Source of the DNA: CAYUVA01 sp964448115 [NCBI: uncultured bacterium]
Lineage (GTDB): Bacteria > CAYUVA01
Direction of reading: 5' to 3'
Assembly (NCBI GenBank): GCA_964448115.1
Contig: CAYUVA010000020.1
Location: 7,226 to 71,225, forward strand
DNA: 64,000 bases
In this document: piece after piece, positions 9,481 through 17,789 of the stretch
How the letters are laid out: each line of letters starts with the position of its first letter
Position numbering within the stretch: the first letter of the stretch is position 1
Notes under the pieces: generated by a model
What the model was told of the DNA's origin: nothing
The model's input: only the letters and a program-made list of their open reading frames with translations
Databases searched by the model: none
Program-made: the position numbers and the translations under genes

Positions 9481-11223
9481 TTATAAAACAAGCTTTGAAC
9501 CAAGATTCTGCGGATGCATCAGGAAGCTCATCTCTCGGCGCACATAGATATCGAAACCGCTAATATTGTTCCTGCGCACATAGTGCTTGATGATCACATC
9601 CCAAAGCGATGGATAAAGCCGCATCGGATATGCTCCGTAGCCGAAGTAATCAGCAGTGGATGAATCGACTATCACCTTCGGCTTATTAGTGTTCAGATCC
9701 TCTATGAGAAGCGGCATGGCTGTGGGGATTATCGTATTAGGGTCATCGCGTGCGCCGCAGGTGTGGGGGGTCATAAAATCTGTGAAGGTAAAACGAGTCC
9801 CCGGTTTTCGCTGAGCATAGTAATAAACCTGACTGAAAAATCCCCAGATAAATATAGTATCATCAGGAGTGGTTATTTTTCGTATATACTCTCCTATTAT
9901 TTGCTCTTTGGACTTGGGGAGATTAGCACCAAATAGGAAATTTTTATAATCATAGTATATTCTGGGAGCTTTAATGCTTTTTAAGAGTGAATGCTTTTCC
10001 TCCACAAACTTCATCTTATAAAGCTGTGGAGCATCTACCAGGCTCATCGAAGGCTCTTTCTTGGAGATGGTGCTTCGACTTGGAAATCGCCAGGTAGCGA
10101 GACATACACCAAAAATAACAAAGAATACTACTATAGGCTTGTGCATCCTGCCTAATGTATGAAAGCTATTTTGAGTAAATAGATACTGTGATGCAAAGGC
10201 GCCACACAGTATAGCCAGCACGGGCAACAATTGATAAAAATAATGCCCGAAGAATCGCTTCCCTACCGCTACACCTGCCAGGCAGGTTATAAACCATAGA
10301 AAAAGATAGATATACCTCGCCTTGATATCGTAGTTTTTGCTCTTTGCCAGAAGGCATGGAGAGCGTAATACCAGCCAGCCTATACCCATCAGCCAGAAGA
10401 TGATGTTGGGCAGGATCAGCTCCCAGGCGCGCTGGGCGAAATAAGATAGCGCTGTTGACCAGGCGACGCCGCCTACATACTTGAAATTGACGCTATAATT
10501 CAAGAATACCATCATCCTAAAAGCGCCATGGACTATAAAATAAATTGATATTACCATGAAAGATGCAGCAGCGCCGAGTATAGCTAGCATCCCTTTGCGT
10601 AGCGCATCCTTTAATGCCAGCGACCTCAAGTTATAAAGCCACCCAAAGATGAAGAATATAGCTACGCCTCCTAGATTGAATAGCGCCACCTGCTTGAAGT
10701 GCATGGAAAATCCTATAAAAGCCCCAGATAAAATGATCATCCAGTCTTTATCCCTTATCCACCCGATCCAACCTGTCCACAGCGCCAGCACCAGGAAAGC
10801 CGTCATCCACATCTCAGTGTTGGAGGCGTGAAACTCGTTGATATAAAAGGTGTTTGCAATGATGGAAAAGATAAAAGCTGACAAATAACCAGCCTTGCGA
10901 TCGAAAATCCCCCACCCTGCCCGATAACAAAGATAAGACACAAAAACCAGCCACAACAGGGTGATAAGATGCACGGCGAGCATATCAATGCCGAAGATCT
11001 TATAGATAAGTGCATAAACATAAAAGATCCCTGCCGGGTGTCGTTCCCAGGCATCTTTATATACTACCTCTCCATCTAGGATCTGAACCGCTATGGCAGA
11101 ATAGACCGATTCATCGATGCTCAAGAATACCTCCTCGATGTATGGTAGTCGATAAAATATGAAGATAAGCAGAATACCAATCCAAAACAAGTAACTCGAA
11201 AATTTATGCATTTTTGTAAGCAT
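9481..11223 (-). CDS. GT39-family (ArnT/PMT-like) membrane glycosyltransferase
   Basis: About 580 residues. TM1 is near residues 6-25, followed by the GT39 signature with an acidic residue: I-D-E-S-V-Y then W-E-R-H-P-A-G. About ten further membrane segments reach residue 370, and a soluble C-terminal domain covers about 410-575. This family moves a sugar from a polyprenyl-phosphate donor to lipid A, protein or glycan on the periplasmic face. The ATG at 11223 is preferred because GGTGAG lies seven bases upstream; upstream GTG and TTG codons would add up to five residues. The C-terminal domain (I-F-I-W-G-F near 445) is shared with the paralogue at 25527-27125. The acceptor is unknown. Confidence 0.82.
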   Translation of the reverse strand: MLTKMHKFSSYLFWIGILLIFIFYRLPYIEEVFLSIDESVYSAIAVQILDGEVVYKDAWERHPAGIFYVYALIYKIFGIDMLAVHLITLLWLVFVSYLCYRAGWGIFDRKAGYLSAFIFSIIANTFYINEFHASNTEMWMTAFLVLALWTGWIGWIRDKDWMIILSGAFIGFSMHFKQVALFNLGGVAIFFIFGWLYNLRSLALKDALRKGMLAILGAAASFMVISIYFIVHGAFRMMVFLNYSVNFKYVGGVAWSTALSYFAQRAWELILPNIIFWLMGIGWLVLRSPCLLAKSKNYDIKARYIYLFLWFITCLAGVAVGKRFFGHYFYQLLPVLAILCGAFASQYLFTQNSFHTLGRMHKPIVVFFVIFGVCLATWRFPSRSTISKKEPSMSLVDAPQLYKMKFVEEKHSLLKSIKAPRIYYDYKNFLFGANLPKSKEQIIGEYIRKITTPDDTIFIWGFFSQVYYYAQRKPGTRFTFTDFMTPHTCGARDDPNTIIPTAMPLLIEDLNTNKPKVIVDSSTADYFGYGAYPMRLYPSLWDVIIKHYVRRNNISGFDIYVRREMSFLMHPQNLGSKLVL

Positions 11224-11284
11224 TAGGACGCTCACCAATTTAGACTAGAGATGCAAATTTGTCTAGCAACCTTATATTTGATTA

Positions 11285-12250
11285 TCACTCTTGCCTTTTT
11301 GCCTTGGGGTGAGCGCTGTCGTATATCTCAAGCAACTTCTGGGTGGATAAATGGGTATATATCTGTGTCGAGGATAGATTAGAATGTCCAAGCAGTTTAG
11401 ATATAGCAAGCAAATCCGCTCCATTATCCAGGAGGTGAGTGGCAAAGGTATGCCTAAGAATATGCGGGGTTACATGCTTTGGGATGCCGGCAAGCAATGC
11501 AACTTTATCTATAATCCTGGCTATACTTCGTGTCGTTAGCCGACCGCCAGATTGATTCAAGATCAATGCTTTACTATTGATATTATCGCTTTTTCCTTTC
11601 GCAATCAGTAAGCGAAGCAATTCGGAGCGTTCATTTAGGTAACTGTCAACGATATTGACAGTATAATCGTTTATGAATACCCATCGTTCTTTTTTCCTTT
11701 TTCCATGTATCAAGATTTTCTTCCCGCTAAGATCTAGATCCTCTATATCGATACCATTTAGTTCGCTGACTCTGATCCCTGATGCATAAAAAAGCTCTAC
11801 AATGGCGAGATTGCGTGCTCCTGCAAAGCCCTTGCCTTTTATGCTGCGCAATAAGTGCAACACCTCGTCAATGGAGAGATACTTGGGTATGCGGCGGGGT
11901 TGCTTGGGAGTTATTAGAGCCTTGGAGGGATTCGAGTTTATTATCCCGCTCTTCATCAAGTAGTTGAAAAGCCCTCGAATCGAGCTGAGCTTCCTAGCAA
12001 TGCTCTTTTTGGAAAGTTGCTCTAGGCTCAATTGTGCCAGATACCCGCGCAATATAAGGCGATCGATCTTTTCTATCTCGATTATAATCTCGCCATCAAC
12101 AGCCTTTACAGCAAAACCCTTTTCTACAAGATAATCACAGAATTGCTTAAGATCGCTTAGATAGTTGCGCAGGGTATGCTGCGAGGCATTTTTCTCAACC
12201 TGGAGATACCGCTTGAAGTCGTTTATGTGTTTCAAGATATCGCTATTCAT
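11285..12250 (-). CDS. xerC: tyrosine recombinase, XerC/XerD type
   Basis: A 321-residue integrase with an N-terminal SAM-like core-binding domain (about 5-105) and a C-terminal catalytic domain. The catalytic residues are all visible: Arg in S-G-I-R-V-S-E-L, Lys in H-G-K-R-K-K-E, the H-I-L-R-H box, His in L-G-H-S and the nucleophile Tyr in I-Y-T-H-L. Length and motifs match XerC/XerD, which resolve chromosome dimers at dif. No dif-like site or integrated element is evident beside it, so a housekeeping role is more likely than a mobile one. XerC versus XerD cannot be settled here. It lies upstream of the GT39 gene on the same strand. Confidence 0.85.
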   Translation of the reverse strand: MNSDILKHINDFKRYLQVEKNASQHTLRNYLSDLKQFCDYLVEKGFAVKAVDGEIIIEIEKIDRLILRGYLAQLSLEQLSKKSIARKLSSIRGLFNYLMKSGIINSNPSKALITPKQPRRIPKYLSIDEVLHLLRSIKGKGFAGARNLAIVELFYASGIRVSELNGIDIEDLDLSGKKILIHGKRKKERWVFINDYTVNIVDSYLNERSELLRLLIAKGKSDNINSKALILNQSGGRLTTRSIARIIDKVALLAGIPKHVTPHILRHTFATHLLDNGADLLAISKLLGHSNLSSTQIYTHLSTQKLLEIYDSAHPKAKRQE

Positions 12251-12328
12251 CGAATATGATCATCAATTATACCTTGCCTGGGGTCGATGATCAAAAAAGG
12301 CTTGAGGACCAAGGGTTGTTTAAATACA

Positions 12329-12462
12329 ATGGCACAAAGGCACGAAGGGGAAGTTATACCATGGTATCGTGGCATGAAAAAATATCATAACTTTACTTCT
12401 TCTTTGCGTCTTTGCGTCTTTGCGTGATTCTCCTTTCTTCTTTGCGTCTTTGCGTGAGGTTC
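12329..12462. repeat. dispersed 'TTTGCGTCTTTGCGTGA' repeat element
   Basis: The block 12401-12462 contains tandem and near-tandem copies of CTTTGCGT and ends in TTTGCGTGAGG. An opposite-orientation companion (GGCACAAAGGCACGAAGG) lies at 12331-12348. The same arrangement, including the CTTTGCGTGATTCTCC core, recurs at 27871-27943, with weaker copies at 22381-22409 and 28185-28218. It fills most of the 320-base gap between the recombinase and the GT1 gene. Frames read through it give Lys/Arg/Gln-rich peptides that are not genes. Similar repeats occur in many uncultured bacterial genomes (from memory). Confidence 0.75.
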
Positions 12463-12571
12463 TCAGTATGCTTCTGTTTGCAAATAAAAGTATCTTGTGG
12501 TAGATATTCAGCGTCAAATATTGAAAAAGCTGATATCGCAATGATAGAGAATAACAACAGGGCAAAAAATA

Positions 12572-13861
12572 ATGACTGAAATATCAAAAAACAAAGACCC
12601 TATATTAAAAAAAATCCCCATTGATCCCCCAAAAAACAAGCTGCTTTTTATTGCTGATGCCAATTTTTTGGCTCATGTATCAAGAACTCTTGAAATCGCA
12701 AAGGTGCTTCACTCCTTTGGTTATGATATCGAGTTTGCTGGTGACGGTAAATTCACCGATTTGCCCAAGAAGTATGGCTTCAAGGTGCACTATGTGCTTA
12801 CTGTTGACAAAGAGACCACTTTGAATCTAGCCAAAAAGGCATTAGCAGTCGATATGAAGTGGTGGAAGAATATAATTTTTGATTCTATAGATTCTGACCT
12901 GGCTGTTATAGATAAAGTAAAGCCTTCGGCGGTCATTGGCGATATGCACTGGACACTGAAAGCAGCAGCATATAAGTGCCAACTTCCTTACATCTCTATT
13001 GTGAATACCCACTGGACTAAGTACTACAATGCGCCGATTCGCGCCCTACACGATCACATTACGACCAGGATGCTTGGTAAACGACTGGCTGAGGCTGTTT
13101 TGCCGCTGCTCAAGGCTTTCTCCATGAGCTACTTCGCAACCCCGTACAGAAAATGGAGAAAATTGAATAAATTCGATGATCTAAGGGTCAATTCGCTGTT
13201 CGATGTTATGGAAGGGGATTTGACAATTCTGGCTGATATACCGGAGGTTTTCCCGGTCAATGGTATGTCCGATACGGTACAACATGTGGGACCGATACTC
13301 TGGGAATCGACTGGGGAGATACCTGGGTGGCTCGATGGGTTAAACCCCGGGTTGCCAACCATCTACATCACCATGGGAAGCACAGGCATAATCAATATAT
13401 TGAAGGTCTCAGTCGAGACATTTGCCGATAAGCCTTACAATGTAATAGCTACCATCGGCGAGCTTGAGTTTGATAAACCGTTTCCAGCAAACTTCTATGT
13501 AACCAAGTACGCTCCTGGATTGCCAATCCTTGAGCGCAGCGATATCACTATCAATCACGCCGGCAATGGTTCCATCCTCCAAGCGCTGACCGCTGGTGTG
13601 CCTATTATTGCCGTTCCCACCCATGTTGACCAGGAGATCAATGCTCAGCGCATCGATGACCTTGGACTGGGCATAGTCATCCCCGAAAAAGAGCTTACCC
13701 CACAAAGGCTAGAAGCTGGGGTGAGGAAGGTGCTGAATGATGATTCTTATGGCAAGAATGTAGCAGATATTGCACAAGCGATCTCCAATTATGAAGGTCC
13801 GGTAGCAGCCGCTCGCCTTATACACGAATTCGTGCAGACAGGGAAAGTTAAGAGTCGATAA
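12572..13861 (+). CDS. GT1-family (UGT/MGT-like) glycosyltransferase
   Basis: A 429-residue GT-B glycosyltransferase. The N-terminal Rossmann domain (about 26-240) begins L-F-I-A-D-A-N-F-L-A-H. The donor-binding half carries the family motif near residues 330-360: N-H-A-G-N-G-S, then G-V-P-I-I-A-V-P-T-H-V-D-Q. Members transfer nucleotide-activated sugars to lipids, carotenoids, sterols or polyketides. It is the first gene of a same-strand run with an acyltransferase-like protein, a GT2, a beta-helix protein and a methyltransferase, suggesting a glycolipid or similar product. The ribosome site is weak (GGCAAAA). The first codons follow a repeat-rich spacer, so the start is somewhat uncertain. 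Confidence 0.82.
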   Translation: MTEISKNKDPILKKIPIDPPKNKLLFIADANFLAHVSRTLEIAKVLHSFGYDIEFAGDGKFTDLPKKYGFKVHYVLTVDKETTLNLAKKALAVDMKWWKNIIFDSIDSDLAVIDKVKPSAVIGDMHWTLKAAAYKCQLPYISIVNTHWTKYYNAPIRALHDHITTRMLGKRLAEAVLPLLKAFSMSYFATPYRKWRKLNKFDDLRVNSLFDVMEGDLTILADIPEVFPVNGMSDTVQHVGPILWESTGEIPGWLDGLNPGLPTIYITMGSTGIINILKVSVETFADKPYNVIATIGELEFDKPFPANFYVTKYAPGLPILERSDITINHAGNGSILQALTAGVPIIAVPTHVDQEINAQRIDDLGLGIVIPEKELTPQRLEAGVRKVLNDDSYGKNVADIAQAISNYEGPVAAARLIHEFVQTGKVKSR

Positions 13862-13891
13862 ATTCGGATGATATGCGCTAAGGAGCGATAA

Positions 13892-14689
13892 TTGAGCAAG
13901 CTCTCCAAGTTCATCCATGTCGATACCAATGAGAGAGCCATTCCCTTTGGCTTGGGGCAGCGGGTGCAGTATGAATCCTACCTGGCAGTAAAAAACCGCA
14001 TCAACGATGTGGTTTACAAGCTCATCGATCTTCAGGCGCTCAAGGATTATATGGATGCATGCGGTAATGGCGCTAACAGTCGGCTGACTTATGCGGTGCT
14101 TTTCATAAAAGCAATAGCGGAAGCGCTGAAGAAATATCCGCGCATTCACTATATGAAGCGCTTTAATCGAATTATCGTTCCATCAACGATTGATATCGGG
14201 GTATCGGTTTATTCTGAGGAGGCGCTAAGTCCGGTGGTGGTAATAAGAGATGCTGGCAACAAGGATGTTTACAGCATTGCCGAGGAACTCAGGGAGTTAA
14301 CCAAACAAGCTCGTGCGCAAGAAAAGGAGGACCTGGAGTTCTATGGCAAGTTCGCCCGCCTGCTTCCGCTCGGTTTCTTTCGCAGAGCCATTCTAAGGCT
14401 TCTTTTACGCAGCCAGCGCTTCGCTCGCTCCCTGGTCGGCACTTTCCAGCTTAGCACCATGCACACCATGGATATCGACTTCGGCATCACCTCAGCCTGC
14501 GTTACCACGCTTTTAATCATTGGCGGTATGCGTCAGCGTCCGATGGTTGTTGAAGGGCAGGTTATGCCCCGAACTTCGGCTTATTTTATGCTCCATGCCA
14601 ATCACGGCATCATGCCCGGCAAGTACTTATCCGATTTTCTGGGAGAGCTGCAACGAATCCTCCATAAACCAGAGGAGTTGCTTCCTTGA
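13892..14689 (+). CDS. 2-oxoacid dehydrogenase E2-type acyltransferase-domain protein, stand-alone
   Basis: A 265-residue protein matching the catalytic domain of 2-oxoacid dehydrogenase acyltransferases, without lipoyl or subunit-binding domains. Recognisable parts are the N-terminal A-V-K-N-R-I-N-D-V region, the L-T-Y-A-V-L-F-I-K-A helix, and a C-terminal N-H-G-I-M-P-G matching the family H-x-x-x-D-G box. The catalytic His is kept but Asp is Pro. A helical insertion with many Arg lies near 150-185. It starts at TTG 13892, with AAGGAG about seven bases upstream. The following GT2 gene starts within its stop codon (TGATG), so the two are coupled. A role in acylating a glycosylated product is inference; acyl transfer itself is uncertain given the altered box. 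Confidence 0.75.
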   Translation: MSKLSKFIHVDTNERAIPFGLGQRVQYESYLAVKNRINDVVYKLIDLQALKDYMDACGNGANSRLTYAVLFIKAIAEALKKYPRIHYMKRFNRIIVPSTIDIGVSVYSEEALSPVVVIRDAGNKDVYSIAEELRELTKQARAQEKEDLEFYGKFARLLPLGFFRRAILRLLLRSQRFARSLVGTFQLSTMHTMDIDFGITSACVTTLLIIGGMRQRPMVVEGQVMPRTSAYFMLHANHGIMPGKYLSDFLGELQRILHKPEELLP

Positions 14690-15846
14690 TGCTCTCTGCG
14701 GTACTTGCCCTGATCATCATCCTGGTGCTGAAGATAGGCTCTTTTTTGCTGCTTGCCTGGGTTGCGGAGCGAGTTCCGAGGCTCAATGCCGATACTTATG
14801 AGAAGCCACCCAATGAGCAGCCATTCATAAGCATCATCATCCCAGCCAGGAACGAACAGAAGAACATAGAGCGGGTGGCGCGCTCATGCATCGAGCAGCA
14901 GTATGATAATTACGAGATAATCGTGGTCGATGATCACTCGACCGATGATACCCATATTATTCTGGAAAGGTTGCGCCTAAAGAGCGACAAACTCAAGGTT
15001 ATAGTCCCCCCGGAACTGCCCCCTGGATGGCTGGGCAAGAATCACGCTTTACATAATGGTGCTTTGGCTGCAAAGGGCGACTTTCTACTCTTCATCGATG
15101 CTGATACAAAGCTTCATCCAGCTTGCCTGATGCAGGTGAGCAATTACATGGTGGAGAAGAAGCCTGATCTGCTAACCATCATACCGACCTTGGTCAACAT
15201 CAGCTTCTGGGAGCGAATCATCCAACCCTGTATTATGAAGCTGATCCTGCTTTGGTTCCCCGGCAATCTGGTAAATGAGCCAAAGAGCAAGGTCGCCTCG
15301 GCTAATGGACCCTTTCTTCTTTTTAAGAAAAGGTCATATTGGAGCATCGGGGGGCATGAAGCGCTCAAGGACGATATCGTCGAGGATCTCTCCCTTGCCA
15401 AAAGGTTAAAGCGCGCCGGGATGAATATAGCCTATATCAATGCGCCAGAGCTTCAGACCCTGCGCATGTACGATAGCCTGGTGGGCATCGTTCGGGGATG
15501 GAGAAAGAATTTCTATACCGGGCTGGAGAGAAATCCATTCCTGGCTGTGATTGCAATAGTGGGCATCTTTTTTATGTTCGTTTATCCGTTTTTTGCTTTT
15601 CTTTATGGGCTTGGCGCGATGTTTCTGCATAACATCGGCGCGGTGCTCATACTTGCTGGATGCATATTGTTCGTTGATCGGATCACTGATAAACGACTAC
15701 GAAAATTCTATAATTTGAAGCCCTGTCCGTTGTACCTGCAATTCTTGGGGTACTCGATTATTGTTGGGATCATCATAAGCTCGGCGCTTGCCTGGTACAC
15801 CAAGAGTGAGGTCGCCTGGAAGCAGCGCGGATGCAAGGTGAAATGA
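14689..15846 (+). CDS. GT2-family membrane glycosyltransferase (CrtQ-like)
   Basis: About 385 residues. An N-terminal membrane helix (about 4-24) is followed by a GT-A domain with I-I-I-P-A-R-N-E near 48, V-V-D-D-H-S-T-D-D near 86, and the metal-binding D-A-D near 142. Two or three membrane helices lie at the C-terminus (about 285-375). The order resembles CrtQ-type transferases acting on carotenoid or lipid acceptors, but the substrate cannot be read off. The ATG at 14689 overlaps the upstream stop codon as TGATG, with GAGGAG about 11 bases ahead. It overlaps the next gene by four bases, showing a single transcript with coupled translation. Confidence 0.82.
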   Translation: MLSAVLALIIILVLKIGSFLLLAWVAERVPRLNADTYEKPPNEQPFISIIIPARNEQKNIERVARSCIEQQYDNYEIIVVDDHSTDDTHIILERLRLKSDKLKVIVPPELPPGWLGKNHALHNGALAAKGDFLLFIDADTKLHPACLMQVSNYMVEKKPDLLTIIPTLVNISFWERIIQPCIMKLILLWFPGNLVNEPKSKVASANGPFLLFKKRSYWSIGGHEALKDDIVEDLSLAKRLKRAGMNIAYINAPELQTLRMYDSLVGIVRGWRKNFYTGLERNPFLAVIAIVGIFFMFVYPFFAFLYGLGAMFLHNIGAVLILAGCILFVDRITDKRLRKFYNLKPCPLYLQFLGYSIIVGIIISSALAWYTKSEVAWKQRGCKVK

Positions 15847-17102
15847 GGCGCCTTGAATCGATGAAGGGATATATCTTAAGATCAAAACAAGCACTTCCAC
15901 CGACCGATGAAAAGGTGGCTGAGGCTATGGTTGCCAACATGACCCTGCTCGACTACCAGAAGGGCATACTAAGGCGCCACTGCGAGCAAGTACAAGTCAT
16001 CGATAATGCAAGCGAAATCGACTCTTTCCCCTGTATTATCATCGAGGGCAACCTGTTCTTCAGCGAACATATTATAAACAAGTTCATCCGCAAGGCGAAA
16101 AAGCAGGGAAGTAATTCCAGACTGGCGCATAAGATGACCTCGCTGCATTCCGATTATCTCTGCCTCCAGGACCTTCAGCGCATCGAACAACAGGGAGACC
16201 AAGTGCTTCTGTTTGCCGTTTATTACATAATCAAGGCTGCTGGAGAGGTCTCTCTGGATAGCTGCGAGCCTCTACTTGTCAAGGTCAATGAGCGCACCGT
16301 TGAGCCGGCGATGCTCAACCGTCTGATGCCGCAAGGACAAACGCTCAAGATCGGAATAAGCCGCCAGGTCATATTCCAGATCAACCATTGGCACCACCTG
16401 GTCATAGCCAATGTCTATTATTGTTTTCTGTTCTGGATGCGCTTCACTATAGGACGTATATTGCGCTATTTATGGTGGACCCTAACCTCCTTCAGCTTCA
16501 ACAAGTGGAATATAATCCGCCGCTTCAAGTTCATCGGCAAAAACTGCGACATCCATCCCGATGCCCGCATCGAGTTATCGGTCATCGGCGATAATGTGCG
16601 CATAGCAAAGGGGGTGTATGTTTTAGGCAGCATCATCGGAGACGATGTAACCCTGGACTTGAATACCGATGTGCGCTTTTCGGTGATCGGTAATAAATGC
16701 TCATCTGGCTTGGAGAGCTTCGTCGGTATGAGCGTGCTTTACCCGGGGACTTACATCTCGATGCCTGGTGTCCAGCTTTCGCTACTTGGCAGAAACACCT
16801 TCAGTGCAGGGAATAACTGGTACATCGACCTCAAGTTCAAATCGCTGGTCAAGGTGTGGCACCAGGGCAAGCGGGTTCAATTGAAAACGAACAACATGGG
16901 GGTTGCAGTGGGGAATGATTGCGTTATCGGTCTGGGGAATATTATCGAGTCTGGTATTGAGATCCCCAGCGGAACCTTTCTGGTCGCCAATCCGGGTGTT
17001 ATGCTGCGTGGAGATCTGAGCGACATACCCAAGGATATAGCTGTCTATGTTGAGGATGGCGTGATCAAGCCGCTGAAACGACCGCCTAAGAAGGATGAAT
17101 AG
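15843..17102 (+). CDS. left-handed beta-helix (hexapeptide-repeat) protein, acyl/nucleotidyltransferase-like
   Basis: About 419 residues. The N-terminal half (1-170) is alpha/beta and unrecognised. Two hydrophobic segments follow around residues 185-220. A left-handed beta-helix covers about 240-410, with repeats such as I-E-L-S-V-I-G-D-N-V-R-I and I-I-G-D-D-V-T-L. The layout recalls GlmU-like proteins that pair an N-terminal domain with a hexapeptide domain, but the nucleotidyltransferase G-x-G-T-R motif is not seen. I chose ATG 15843, which overlaps the GT2 stop as ATGA and has AGGTG upstream; an ATG at 15831 is also possible. It is likely an acyltransferase or scaffold in the same pathway. 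Function is uncertain. Confidence 0.7.
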   Translation: MRRLESMKGYILRSKQALPPTDEKVAEAMVANMTLLDYQKGILRRHCEQVQVIDNASEIDSFPCIIIEGNLFFSEHIINKFIRKAKKQGSNSRLAHKMTSLHSDYLCLQDLQRIEQQGDQVLLFAVYYIIKAAGEVSLDSCEPLLVKVNERTVEPAMLNRLMPQGQTLKIGISRQVIFQINHWHHLVIANVYYCFLFWMRFTIGRILRYLWWTLTSFSFNKWNIIRRFKFIGKNCDIHPDARIELSVIGDNVRIAKGVYVLGSIIGDDVTLDLNTDVRFSVIGNKCSSGLESFVGMSVLYPGTYISMPGVQLSLLGRNTFSAGNNWYIDLKFKSLVKVWHQGKRVQLKTNNMGVAVGNDCVIGLGNIIESGIEIPSGTFLVANPGVMLRGDLSDIPKDIAVYVEDGVIKPLKRPPKKDE

Positions 17103-17715
17103 TGCTCTCAATAAAAGCAAACCGCCGCATGGTCTCAAGGCAAGGCAGCTTTGGCGCGCCAGGTTCATTCACGACAAGCTAAAGGACTACCTCCCCGCAG
17201 AGTATCTCGATTTCGGGTGCGGCAACGGCGCGATCACCTACCAGGGGAGAGAGCTGGGTTACCAGGCTTATGGCGTGGATGTGGATGCAAACCTGCTGTT
17301 CTCCATTCCCATGGTGGTCTATGATGGTAAACGATTGCCCTTTGCTGATAATGCTTATGAGGGAGCTATTGCTCTGTTCGTGCTGCATCACACACCTGAT
17401 GTGGAGGCATCGCTAGCCGAGCTGGCGCGAGTAACCAAGCAAAGGCTGATTATCATCGAGGATGTCTGGGAGAATTGGTGGCAGAAGTTCTTCTTGTATT
17501 TTTTTCACCATCTGTTCGATCTTTTTATGTTAATATTAAACAAGCTCAGGTTCACGAGCTGGAAAGTGAGCGCGAAACTTAATTTCAGGGACGAAAATGG
17601 CTGGATTCAAACCTTTGAGAGAATGGGCTTAAAGGTTGCAAAAGTAATCCCCCTGACCTTTCTTTCCTGGATTCCCATAAGGCACAAGGTATTTATAGTG
17701 GATGTTGATGGATAA
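17095..17715 (+). CDS. class I SAM-dependent methyltransferase
   Basis: A 206-residue protein with the SAM-binding motif D-F-G-C-G-N-G-A near residues 40-47. The acidic residue of motif II follows (Y-G-V-D-V-D). A post-II region L-P-F-A-D-N-A-Y-E and the F-V-L-H-H-T segment are typical of Methyltransf_11 enzymes. A hydrophobic stretch near 128-148 may give membrane association. It overlaps the end of the beta-helix gene by eight bases and is the last gene of the five-gene run. Methylation of the glycosylated product of this cluster is the natural inference; the acceptor is unknown. Confidence 0.8.
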   Translation: MNSALNKSKPPHGLKARQLWRARFIHDKLKDYLPAEYLDFGCGNGAITYQGRELGYQAYGVDVDANLLFSIPMVVYDGKRLPFADNAYEGAIALFVLHHTPDVEASLAELARVTKQRLIIIEDVWENWWQKFFLYFFHHLFDLFMLILNKLRFTSWKVSAKLNFRDENGWIQTFERMGLKVAKVIPLTFLSWIPIRHKVFIVDVDG

Positions 17716-17726
17716 TAGAAACGATC

Positions 17727-17749
17727 TGATATGAGTTGTATCATTTTTT
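17727..17749 (+). terminator. possible weak intrinsic terminator after the five-gene run
   Basis: TGATA at 17727-17731 can pair with TATCA at 17739-17743 around a seven-base loop, followed immediately by six T. The stem is short and AT-rich, so this is weak. The position, directly after the methyltransferase stop and before dapF, fits the end of the transcript. Confidence 0.25.
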
Positions 17750-17789
17750 AACTCGCAATCCTCTAGTGCCTATGATATGATAAACGATC

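Noticed and set aside
9272-9547. Plus-strand open frame of 91 codons between the radical-SAM and GT39 genes
   Set aside because: It overlaps the GT39 3' end, has no ribosome site and no recognisable composition; the 9254-9480 gap seems non-coding.
11285-12250. Recombinase considered as an integrase of a mobile island
   Set aside because: No attachment-site duplication, tRNA or phage-like gene lies beside it; size and motifs fit housekeeping XerC/D.
12320-12587. Two overlapping minus-strand frames giving Lys/Arg/Gln-rich peptides
   Set aside because: They are translations of the dispersed TTTGCGT repeat, not genes.
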